In this document: positions 6,738-12,497 of the stretch, one piece after another
Layout: the number at the start of each line of letters is the position of its first letter
How positions within the stretch are numbered: the stretch's first letter is position 1
Assembly (NCBI GenBank): GCA_030754475.1
Contig: JASMAE010000066.1
Location: 1 to 12,497, forward strand
Source: Rhodospirillales bacterium
GTDB lineage: Bacteria > Pseudomonadota > Alphaproteobacteria > Rhodospirillales > JASLLV01
Direction: 5' to 3'
DNA length: 12,497 bases
Translations under genes and position numbers: made by a program
Notes under the pieces: generated by a model
What the model was told of the DNA's origin: nothing
Database searches by the model: none
What the model saw: only the letters and a program-made list of their open reading frames with translations

Positions 6738-7667
6738 ATGGACAGGACCTCGGTGGATTGGCACGGCGTCATGCCGGCGATCGTGACACCCTTCGACGCA
6801 TCGGGTGCGATCGACGAGGCGGCGTACTGCCGCAACATCGAGCACTGCATCGACTACGGCTGCACCGGGGTGGTGCCCACGGGGTGTACGGGCGAGGCCT
6901 GGTCGCTCACGCTCGGCGAACGCAAGCGGCTGTTCAAGCTGGCGGTCGAGACCGCGAACGGGCGCATCCGGGTCATCGCCGGAACCAGCGCGGTTCCGGC
7001 CCCCGACGTGATTGCGATGAATGCCTACGCCAAGGAGGTGGGCTGCGACGGCGTCATGATCATGCCGCCGTTCTTCCCGAAGCTCCATTCGCCGGAAGAC
7101 ATCATCTGTCACTACCGCATGGTCTCGGACGCCCTCGAATTTCCGATAATGTTGTACAATGTCCCCGGCTACAACGTGAACGAGCTGACCCCCGATTTGA
7201 TTGCGCGGCTCGCGGACATCGAAAACGTGGTCGCGATCAAGGAGAGCACGACCGACTTCGGCAAGTTCTACAAGACGATGCAGCTTGCGGGCGAGAGCCT
7301 CCTCGTCTTTACCGGCCAGCTCAGCCTTTACGGCGTCGCCGCGATCCAGCATGGCGCGGTGGGCGCCGTCAGCGGCGCGCCCAACGTCTTGGGACGCGAC
7401 AGCGTCGTCTATTTTGAAGCTTGCCGCGACGGAGATCTGGAGCTGGGGCTCCGGCTCGAGAAGAAAGCCGTCGAGCTTTGGGACCTGTACCTCGCCAATG
7501 GCCGCAACCTGTATCCTTCGGTCAAGGCGGGCATGAACATGTTGGGCCTTCCCGGCGGTTACCCGCGCATGCCTTTGCGGCCGTTGGGCGAGCCCGATCT
7601 GACCGAGCTCAGCGAAGGTATGGCGCGGCTCGGATTCGACGTCCGGCGCGCGGACACCGCCGAATAG
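6738..7667 (+). CDS. DapA/NanA-superfamily Schiff-base aldolase or lyase (not canonical DHDPS)
   Basis: The 309-residue protein is a TIM-barrel class I aldolase of the dihydrodipicolinate synthase/N-acetylneuraminate lyase superfamily. Lys168 (AIKEST) is the Schiff-base lysine and Tyr140 (LYNVPGYN) the conserved catalytic tyrosine; GCTGE (49-53) is the keto-acid carboxylate loop. Three features argue against true dihydrodipicolinate synthase. The triad threonine of GTTGE is Cys50. The second triad tyrosine region (TPYYN) reads MPPFFPK (109-115). The arginine after YNVPG, which marks DHDPS, is Tyr145. It probably makes or splits a 2-keto acid using pyruvate, or dehydrates one. The ATG has AGGA at 6725-6728, nine bases upstream. 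It sits before an aminotransferase that could use or regenerate pyruvate, 88 bp downstream on the same strand. The substrate is unknown. Confidence 0.9.
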   Translation: MDRTSVDWHGVMPAIVTPFDASGAIDEAAYCRNIEHCIDYGCTGVVPTGCTGEAWSLTLGERKRLFKLAVETANGRIRVIAGTSAVPAPDVIAMNAYAKEVGCDGVMIMPPFFPKLHSPEDIICHYRMVSDALEFPIMLYNVPGYNVNELTPDLIARLADIENVVAIKESTTDFGKFYKTMQLAGESLLVFTGQLSLYGVAAIQHGAVGAVSGAPNVLGRDSVVYFEACRDGDLELGLRLEKKAVELWDLYLANGRNLYPSVKAGMNMLGLPGGYPRMPLRPLGEPDLTELSEGMARLGFDVRRADTAE

Positions 7668-7686
7668 GCTTGGCGCGCCGATGCAA

Positions 7687-7726
7687 GGGCGTGGGATGTC
7701 CCCGCCCCAACGGTCGCAAACGACCG
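7687..7726 (+). repeat. Tandem hairpins between the aldolase and aminotransferase genes
   Basis: A first GC hairpin spans 7687-7707: GGGCG pairs with CGCCC, then one mismatch, then GG with CC and a short loop. A second follows four bases later: CGGTCG-CAAA-CGACCG (7711-7726). They start 20 bases after the aldolase stop and end 29 bases before the aminotransferase ATG. No T tract follows, so they could protect the upstream mRNA end, attenuate the downstream gene, or cause partial termination. Confidence 0.4.
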
Positions 7727-7755
7727 CGTAACCCTCGAGAATAGGTCATCGAAAA

Positions 7756-9135
7756 ATGAACACGAAGAGTCAACAAGCCGGCGCGAACGACATCTCGGCC
7801 GAGAACCTGAAGCACGTCCTCTTTCCCTGGTCGCAGCAGGGGGGATTGAGCGCGATCCCGGTAACGCGCGCGGAAGGGGTCTTTTTCTGGGATGCGGACG
7901 GCAAGCGCTACATCGACTTCGCGAGCCAGCTCGTGTGCGTCAACGCGGGCCACCAGCACCCCAAGATCATCAAGGCGATCCAGGACCAGGCGGAAAAGCT
8001 CTGCTATGCCGCGCCCAGCTTCGCGACCGACGTGCGCGGCCAGCTCGCGCGCATGGTCGCCGAGGTCACGCCGGGCGATCTGTGCAAGACCTACTTCACG
8101 TGCGGCGGTGCCGAATCCAACGATTATGCCGTCAAGATCGCCAAGATGGCCACCGGCCGGCCCAAGGTGATCGCGCGCTACCGCGCCTATCACGGGGCCT
8201 CGCACGGCGCCATCAGCCTGACCGGCGACTGGCGCCGCGCCTACAACGAGCCCGGCATGGTGGGCGCGCTGCACTCGTTCCAGCCCTACTGCTATCGGTG
8301 CACCTTCGGCCAGGAGCCCGAGACCTGCAAGCGCGAGTGCATGAGTTCGCTCGAAGAGATGATCGAGTTCGAGAACCCCGACTTCATCGCAGCGATCGTC
8401 GTCGAATCCATCGCCGGCGTCGCCCAGGGCGTCTATCTGCCGCCCGACGACACCATGCCGATGCTGAGGGCGCTTTGCGACAAGTACGGGATCCTCTTGA
8501 TCGCCGACGAAGTCATGACGGGCTGGGGTCGCACGGGAAAATGGTTCGCCATGGACCACTGGGACGTGGTCCCCGACATCCTGACCACCGCCAAGGGGCT
8601 CACCAACTCGATGGTGCCCTTGGGCGCGGTGGTGGTCTCGAAGAAGATCGCCGATTACATGGATGAAAACACGCTGTGGTCGGGGTCAACATATTCGGGC
8701 CACGCGCTGGCGTGCGCGGCGGGGATCGCGGCGATCGAGGTCTACCGCGAGGAGGGCCTGATCGAGAACTCGGCCAAGTTGGGCGAAGTGCTGGTCCAGG
8801 TGTTGGGTGAGATCAAGGCGAAGCACCCGTCGGTGGGCGACGTGCGCGCGAAGGGCCTGTTCGGCGCCATCGAGCTGGTCAAGAACCGCGAAACCCGCGA
8901 GCGTCTGATGCCCATCAAGGAAGAGCCCTACTCGACCAAGGGCGGCATGGCCGCGATCAAGAAAACTTTGGCCGAGGGCGGCGTCTATACGCTGAACCGG
9001 CCGAACCTGCTCTCGATCGCGCCGCCCTTGTGCATCACCGAGGAGCAGCTTCGCGACGGGCTCGCGGTCATCGACAAGGCGCTCGATCACGCCGACGCCA
9101 TGCTCGATTCGGCGGGGCGCGCGGCGGCCCAGTAG
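7756..9135 (+). CDS. Class III PLP-dependent aminotransferase (taurine:pyruvate / BioA-like type)
   Basis: This 459-residue fold-type I transaminase resembles the taurine:pyruvate and aspartate-aminotransferase-family branch of class III. It shows FPWSQQG (23-29), FTCGGAESND with the phosphate loop at 117-123, YHG (145-147), and IADEV with Asp251. TTAKGLT holds the PLP lysine, Lys280, and TYSGH is at 312-316. Arg415 (LNRPNLL) is a candidate carboxylate-binding residue. Two cysteine pairs, C179-x2-C182 and C191-x3-C195, lie in an insert not shared with the other aminotransferase here. The substrate could be taurine, beta-alanine or another omega-amino compound. The start ATG has only AGG ten bases upstream. 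A terminator-like element follows directly after the stop. The paralogue at 250-1638 is clearly diverged, so this is not a recent duplication. Confidence 0.9.
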   Translation: MNTKSQQAGANDISAENLKHVLFPWSQQGGLSAIPVTRAEGVFFWDADGKRYIDFASQLVCVNAGHQHPKIIKAIQDQAEKLCYAAPSFATDVRGQLARMVAEVTPGDLCKTYFTCGGAESNDYAVKIAKMATGRPKVIARYRAYHGASHGAISLTGDWRRAYNEPGMVGALHSFQPYCYRCTFGQEPETCKRECMSSLEEMIEFENPDFIAAIVVESIAGVAQGVYLPPDDTMPMLRALCDKYGILLIADEVMTGWGRTGKWFAMDHWDVVPDILTTAKGLTNSMVPLGAVVVSKKIADYMDENTLWSGSTYSGHALACAAGIAAIEVYREEGLIENSAKLGEVLVQVLGEIKAKHPSVGDVRAKGLFGAIELVKNRETRERLMPIKEEPYSTKGGMAAIKKTLAEGGVYTLNRPNLLSIAPPLCITEEQLRDGLAVIDKALDHADAMLDSAGRAAAQ

Positions 9136-9137
9136 GG

Positions 9138-9158
9138 CGGGATCTCCCGGCGCTTTTT
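9138..9158 (+). terminator. Probable intrinsic terminator of the second aminotransferase
   Basis: CGGGA (9138-9142) pairs with TCCCG (9145-9149) around a very short loop; using four pairs leaves a four-base loop. Five T residues follow at 9154-9158, after four bases. The element begins two bases after the TAG at 9133-9135. It has the clearest T run among the hairpins found in this window. Confidence 0.55.
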
Positions 9159-9180
9159 CCGCCTATCTTGGCTCCGGTCC

Positions 9181-9237
9181 GCACTGCCGCCCGGCCGCCC
9201 CAAGCACACTATTCCATGGGCGGCCGGAAGGCGGTGC
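9181..9237. repeat. Long two-tier inverted repeat between convergent genes
   Basis: CCGGCCGCCC (9191-9200) and GGGCGGCCGG (9218-9227) are perfect 10-bp arms around a 17-base loop. Outside a 2x2 internal loop, GCACTGCC (9181-9188) pairs with GGCGGTGC (9230-9237) with one G-T wobble. The 57-base structure sits in the 136-bp gap between the stops of the second aminotransferase and the MaoC-like gene. No U-rich tail follows it on either strand. It could be a bidirectional transcription barrier, an mRNA 3'-end stabiliser, or a copy of a REP-like extragenic palindrome. Confidence 0.6.
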
Positions 9238-9271
9238 GGGCCGGTGCGATTCCAGGTGAGCGGATAACGCT

Positions 9272-10384
9272 CTAGCGTCGCGGCAGTTCGACCTCGGCCT
9301 TGCCGACGGTCGGAACGCCGCCTTCCTGGTTGGTCCCGGTGATGTCGAGCGAAACGACGCCGCGTTCCTCGTCCTTTCCCGCCACCGTCGCGGCGTAGGT
9401 GACGATGTCCCCGTAGAGCCCGGGCGCGCGTACCTGGATCTCGAGGTTCGAGAGCGTTCCGTCGTCACCCATCCAGTTGGTCACCAGAGGCGCTACCCAG
9501 GCGAAGCGCATGACTCCGTTGTCGAAGGGCGCCGGCATGCCGCGGCCGGCGGCGATATTCGAATCCTCGTGCTGCTGAGAGTACTTGACCGGAAAGTTGA
9601 GGGGCGGAATGAGGGACGCCGCGTGCGGCGCCTTCTGCAAGTCGAGGAACCCCCAGCGGCCCGCCTTGTACGAAGGGCCGATACCCGCATTCCAGGCCAC
9701 CATGTCGCCGATGGTCAGCGGACCACGGACGATCGGGGCAAGCGTATCGCCGATGGTGACGTCCTCGAAGAAGAGCGTGTCCGCGCCGCGCCTCGTCTCG
9801 GCCCGGAAAGCGCGCTCGATCTCGGCCAGCTCGGCGTCCGTGCACCGGTGGGGGGTGCGTTCGAACATGACCGCGTGGCCCACCTGGGTCGCCATGATCA
9901 TTGTGCCCGCGGCAACGCCGACCACCTGGTCGGTGGCGTCGAGATAGGTGATTTCGGAGATCACGAAGTTCAGCCGCCGGCCCTGCTTGTTGCGCTTCTC
10001 GAAGTGGTCCCCCTGCTTGGAGACCGCGCGCAAGCGATCGCCGGCGAGGATGGGGCGACGCCATTCGTACTTTACCCCGCCGATCAGCGAGGCCAGCGGC
10101 GCCTTCATCGGTGCCCCGTGGAGCATGGGATACAGCACCGAGACGAGATAGGCGGGCGGCGCGACCAGGCGGCCGTGCCGCGAACGCGCAGCATGTTCGG
10201 GATCGGTCCAAAGCGGATTGTCGTCATCCGTGCCATAGGCGAAGTGGCGGATGGAATCGGCGGTGACGTCGTGGTTCCAGGTCTCGCGCTCGCGGACCTC
10301 CTTGCCCGTCAGCTCCCGGGTCCGCTCCACCCAGGCGTCGATCTCAGCGTCGATCGCGGGGTCGATCTCAAGCGTCTCGTTCAT
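9272..10384 (-). CDS. MaoC/FAS1-like double-hot-dog acyl-CoA dehydratase
   Basis: The 370-residue protein is two hot-dog domains in tandem. The N-half (about 20-170) is a FAS1-like/MaoC N-terminal dehydratase domain with FAYGTDDDNPLWTD (48-61). The C-half (about 204-370) opens LFFEDVTIGDTL (204-215) and contains FDNGVMRFAWVAPL (287-300). Such proteins hydrate enoyl-CoA or dehydrate 3-hydroxyacyl-CoA; several act on branched or dicarboxylic acyl-CoAs. The position often occupied by the catalytic His in 'D..NPxH.D' is Trp59, so the active residues may lie elsewhere or the N-half may be structural. The ATG at 10384 is preferred over an earlier in-frame ATG because GGAG lies nine bases upstream and homology begins there. 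It follows the MDR oxidoreductase gene by 104 bp on the same strand. Confidence 0.82.
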   Translation of the reverse strand: MNETLEIDPAIDAEIDAWVERTRELTGKEVRERETWNHDVTADSIRHFAYGTDDDNPLWTDPEHAARSRHGRLVAPPAYLVSVLYPMLHGAPMKAPLASLIGGVKYEWRRPILAGDRLRAVSKQGDHFEKRNKQGRRLNFVISEITYLDATDQVVGVAAGTMIMATQVGHAVMFERTPHRCTDAELAEIERAFRAETRRGADTLFFEDVTIGDTLAPIVRGPLTIGDMVAWNAGIGPSYKAGRWGFLDLQKAPHAASLIPPLNFPVKYSQQHEDSNIAAGRGMPAPFDNGVMRFAWVAPLVTNWMGDDGTLSNLEIQVRAPGLYGDIVTYAATVAGKDEERGVVSLDITGTNQEGGVPTVGKAEVELPRR

Positions 10385-10412
10385 GGCTTCGGTCTCCGTC
10401 TTGCTGCGTCTT

Positions 10413-10448
10413 GGGGGGGGCCGGGCGTGGCGCCCCGTTTGCCGGGGC
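10413..10448 (-). promoter_or_regulatory. Homopolymer and overlapping hairpins in the MaoC leader
   Basis: GCCCCG (10432-10437) pairs with CGGGGC (10443-10448) around five bases. An alternative hairpin, GGGCG-TGG-CGCCC (10423-10435), uses overlapping bases, so only one can form at a time. Next to them lies a run of eight G (10413-10420), read as C8 in the mRNA. The element lies between the MDR stop and the MaoC ribosome binding site. It may attenuate, or simply separate, the two genes. Confidence 0.38.
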
Positions 10449-10488
10449 ATCCGCGCCCGCACGGCGTCTTGGCTCGTGTGGCCGGGCT

Positions 10489-11490
10489 TCAGGGCTCGAG
10501 CATGATCTTGCCGACGTGGGTGGCGCTTTCCATCATCCGGTGCGCCTCGGCCGCGCTTTCGAGGGGCACGGTGGTGTGGATCGCCGGCCGGATCCGCCCC
10601 TCTTCGACCAACGGCCAGACCTTGTGTTCGAGCTGGCGCGCGACCTCGGCCTTGAAGGCGGGCGAGCGCGAGCGGAGCGTCGAGCCGGTCAGCGTCAACC
10701 GCTTCAGCATCACCGGCATCAGGTTAACTTCGGTGGCCGCGCCCTTGGCGAAGGCCAGATGGATCATCCGCCCGTCGGTCGCCAGCGCCTTGATGTTGCG
10801 CTGGATGTAATCGCCGCCGACGATGTCGAGAATCACATCGGCGCCGCGGTTCGGGGTCTCGCCCTTGACCACCTCGACAAAGTCTTCGGTCTCGTAATTG
10901 ATCACCCGGTCGGCGCCCAGCTCGCGGCAAACGGCGCAGCGCGCGTCCGGGCTGTCGGTCGTGAAAACCTTCGCGCCGAAAGCCTTGGCGAGCTGGATGG
11001 CGGTGGTTCCGATCCCGCCAGCCCCGCCGTGGACGAGAAAGCTCTCGCCCTCTGCAAGCTGGGCCCCCATGAAGACGTTGCTCCAAACGGTGAAGACGGT
11101 CTCGGGCAGGCCCGCGGCCTCGGTCAGGCTGAGTCCCGAGGGAACGGAGAGGCATTGGTCGGCCGCGGCGGGGCAATATTCGGCGTAACCACCGCCGTTG
11201 GTGAGCGCCGTGACCCGATCGCCCACGCTCCACCTTTTCGCGCTCGCGCCAAGTGCGACGACGTCTCCCGCGACCTCGAGGCCGAGCAGATCGGAAGCCC
11301 CTTTGGGGGGCGGATACAGGCCGCGGCGCTGCATGAGATCGGGGCCGTTGACGCCGGCGGCCGCCACCCGTATCAGGACCTCGCCGTCACCCGGAACGGG
11401 GAGCGGCCGGCGTCCCGCCTTCAAGACCTCGGGTCCGCCGTCTGCGGTGATCTCGACTACCTTCATGCTTTCGGGAAGTTCGGCGCTCAC
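10489..11490 (-). CDS. NAD(P)H:quinone oxidoreductase, MDR superfamily (QOR/PIG3 type)
   Basis: The 333-residue protein is a zinc-independent medium-chain dehydrogenase/reductase. It has a GroES-like N-domain (about 9-130) with AAGVNGPDLMQRRGLYPPP (43-61) and a Rossmann domain. The dinucleotide-binding HGGAGGIGTTAIQLAKAFGA spans 154-173. No cysteine/histidine set for the structural or catalytic zinc is visible. Members reduce quinones or other conjugated carbonyls with NADPH; some are enoyl reductases, a role that would suit the neighbouring dehydratase. The start is GTG at 11490, fixed by a perfect AGGAGG nine bases upstream (11500-11505 on the plus strand); the inner ATG (codon 9) is less likely. 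It is the first gene of a two-gene unit with the MaoC-like gene and divergent from the CoA-transferase genes. Confidence 0.9.
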   Translation of the reverse strand: MSAELPESMKVVEITADGGPEVLKAGRRPLPVPGDGEVLIRVAAAGVNGPDLMQRRGLYPPPKGASDLLGLEVAGDVVALGASAKRWSVGDRVTALTNGGGYAEYCPAAADQCLSVPSGLSLTEAAGLPETVFTVWSNVFMGAQLAEGESFLVHGGAGGIGTTAIQLAKAFGAKVFTTDSPDARCAVCRELGADRVINYETEDFVEVVKGETPNRGADVILDIVGGDYIQRNIKALATDGRMIHLAFAKGAATEVNLMPVMLKRLTLTGSTLRSRSPAFKAEVARQLEHKVWPLVEEGRIRPAIHTTVPLESAAEAHRMMESATHVGKIMLEP

Positions 11491-11776
11491 GGGCTTGGGC
11501 CTCCTGGAAACGGGATGCGGGTCCGCCAGCGGACGCGCATGCTCCTCGGAACGAAGAAGATGAACGCGGTGGTGGAGGAACGGCCGCCGGCAGGGGCGCC
11601 AGCGTTCTCCTCTCGACGCGGTTTAGCGCAAGGCGCTTCGGGATGTCAAACGCGCCTCGCCGCCGGCGCCGCGCCGCGCCGCAAAAGCGCGCCTCTCCGG
11701 TTGCTTCGGGTGTGATTTAGGCCTAGGTTTCGACGCCGGTTCGCGCGCGGTTCGAATAAAATCACGGTTCAAGGCG
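11491..11776. promoter_or_regulatory. Divergent control region (MDR oxidoreductase / CoA transferase)
   Basis: This gap of 286 bp is the longest in the window. It has no gene I can support. Starting from the oxidoreductase side it holds the AGGAGG site (11500-11505), a GC-rich middle with GCGCGCC repeats (11650-11696), the palindrome TAGGCCTA (11718-11725) and the GGTTCG array described separately. It should contain promoters for both directions; I see only the one on the plus strand. Confidence 0.45.
11726..11770 (+). promoter_or_regulatory. Candidate activator-dependent promoter with phased GGTTCG repeats
   Basis: TAAAAT (11757-11762) matches the -10 consensus at five of six positions, but the correctly spaced -35 region (around 11734-11740) shows no TTGACA-like hexamer. 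Instead GGTTTCG (11726), GGTTCG (11738), GGTTCG (11749) and GGTTC (11766) occur at 12-, 11- and 17-base steps. The first three are about one helical turn apart, as expected for tandem activator sites. Initiation near 11769 would leave a leader of only about eight bases. Confidence 0.4.
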
Positions 11777-12457
11777 ATGAAAAACAAACGGGTGGAAAGC
11801 GCGGAAGAGGCGGTTGCCGATATCTTCGACGGTGCGTTCGTGATGATCGGCGGCTTCGGGCGCGGCGGCGTGCCGGAAGTGCTCATCGACGCGGTCTGCG
11901 ATAAGGGCGTCAAGGATCTGACCGTCATCAGCAACAACACGGGCACGCGCGAGACCGGGATCGCGCGCCTGCTCAAGGCCGGTTGCGTGAAAAAGATGAT
12001 GTGCAGCTTCCCGCTGGCGACCGAATCGAACGTTTTCCGCGACCTCTACAACGCCCACAAGGTCGACCTCGAGGTGGTGCCGCAGGGCTCGTTGGCCGAA
12101 CGGATCCGCTGCGGCGGCGCCGGGATCGCCGGATTTCTCACCCCGACCGCGGTGGGGACCGAGCTGGCCAAGGGAAAGCAGGTTATCGAGCTCGACGGCC
12201 GCGAGTACCTGCTCGAGTTGGCGCTCCGGGCCGACTTCGCGCTGGTGCGCGCGAAACAGGTGGACGGCCGCGGCAACCTCACGTACCGGATGGCGGCGCG
12301 CAACTTCAATCCGGTGATGGCGACCGCCGCCGACACGGTGATCGTCGAGGCGATCGAGGACGTGCCGGTCGGCGGTCTCGACCCCGAATGCGTCATCACG
12401 CCGGGGATCTACGTCACCCGGTATTTCGTGTCCGGCACGTATAAATCGCAGATGTAA
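11777..12457 (+). CDS. 3-oxoacid CoA-transferase, subunit A (family I)
   Basis: The 226-residue protein has the family I CoA-transferase signature DGAFVMIGGFGRGGVP (18-33), followed by LTVISNNTG (48-56), VPQGSLAERIRCGGAGIAGF (101-120) and LTPTAVGTELA (121-131). It is the A subunit of a heterodimer that moves CoA from a donor such as succinyl-CoA to a 3-oxo acid such as acetoacetate or 3-oxoadipate. The catalytic glutamate belongs to subunit B, which begins 12 bases downstream. The C-terminus (YFVSGTYKSQM) is somewhat unusual, so a more specialised acid substrate is possible. Start ATG at 11777 gives the family-typical N-terminus; AAGG lies only two bases upstream, so initiation may be near-leaderless. 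It probably heads an operon. Confidence 0.92.
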   Translation: MKNKRVESAEEAVADIFDGAFVMIGGFGRGGVPEVLIDAVCDKGVKDLTVISNNTGTRETGIARLLKAGCVKKMMCSFPLATESNVFRDLYNAHKVDLEVVPQGSLAERIRCGGAGIAGFLTPTAVGTELAKGKQVIELDGREYLLELALRADFALVRAKQVDGRGNLTYRMAARNFNPVMATAADTVIVEAIEDVPVGGLDPECVITPGIYVTRYFVSGTYKSQM

Positions 12458-12469
12458 CGGAGATTGGGG

Positions 12470-12497
12470 ATGGGCACCGCGGCACTCGAGAAGGCGG
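12470..12497 (+). CDS. CoA-transferase subunit B, N-terminal fragment (partial)
   Basis: An ATG at 12470 follows GGAG (12459-12462) by seven bases and opens a frame, MGTAALEKA, that runs off the window. Its position, 12 bases after subunit A, is where the B subunit of family I CoA transferases is expected. Nine residues alone do not identify the family, so the call rests on gene order and the good ribosome binding site. Confidence 0.6.

Noticed and set aside
11650..11696. GCGCGCC/GCCGC repeats as a tandem repeat or origin-like element
   Set aside because: They are irregular low-complexity GC runs with no fixed unit and no DnaA-box-like sequences nearby.
1..12497. CRISPR array, insertion sequence, prophage, toxin-antitoxin or defence genes
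   Set aside because: I saw no regularly spaced repeats, transposase or integrase motifs, terminal inverted repeats, tRNA-like folds or small toxin/antitoxin gene pairs; gene content is metabolic throughout.

Overview
The window is a GC-rich (about two-thirds G+C by eye), densely coding bacterial chromosome segment. It carries catabolic CoA, carboxylation and transamination genes. Codon bias, GTG starts, catabolic gene content and a dihydroorotase of the kind I recall from Alphaproteobacteria suggest an alphaproteobacterial (Rhodospirillales- or Rhizobiales-like) organism. That placement is an inference with modest confidence. I see no rRNA, tRNA, CRISPR array, insertion sequence or integrase, and no gene-free stretch longer than 300 bases.

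Layout. (1) 2-103 (+): C-terminal tail of a CaiB/BaiF-type CoA transferase. (2) 250-1638 (-): class III PLP aminotransferase, convergent with the tail across a hairpin-rich gap. (3) 1830-3158 (+): dihydroorotase-like amidohydrolase, divergent from the aminotransferase. (4) 3175-4740 (-): carboxyltransferase subunit of an acyl-CoA carboxylase, ending 16 bp from the amidohydrolase stop. (5) 4990-6594 (+): biotin carboxylase and a 73-residue biotin carrier, divergent from the carboxyltransferase across a 249-bp control region with a candidate promoter and operator. (6) 6738-9135 (+): DapA-family pyruvate aldolase/lyase and a second class III aminotransferase, behind their own candidate promoter. 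(7) 11490-9272 (-): quinone-oxidoreductase-type MDR protein and a double-hot-dog MaoC/FAS1-like dehydratase. (8) 11777-end (+): CoA-transferase subunit A and the first codons of subunit B.

How the genes may work together. The carboxyltransferase, biotin carboxylase and small carrier together form a complete three-polypeptide acyl-CoA carboxylase. Around it sit two amine:keto-acid aminotransferases, a Schiff-base aldolase, an amidohydrolase, an enoyl-CoA-hydratase-like protein, an oxidoreductase and CoA transferases. This set would fit degradation of an amine- or amide-containing compound to an acyl-CoA, which would then be activated, hydrated and carboxylated. The substrate cannot be read from the sequence, and there is no regulator or transporter gene in the window to name it.

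Most notable points: the dihydroorotase-like protein lacks several expected metal ligands; the DapA-family enzyme has a remodelled active site; the carboxylase control region has an 8-bp inverted repeat overlapping a -35 box; a two-tier 57-nt hairpin lies between convergent genes at 9181-9237; and phased GGTTCG repeats precede the CoA-transferase operon. None of these proves a new system; they are the places to look first.
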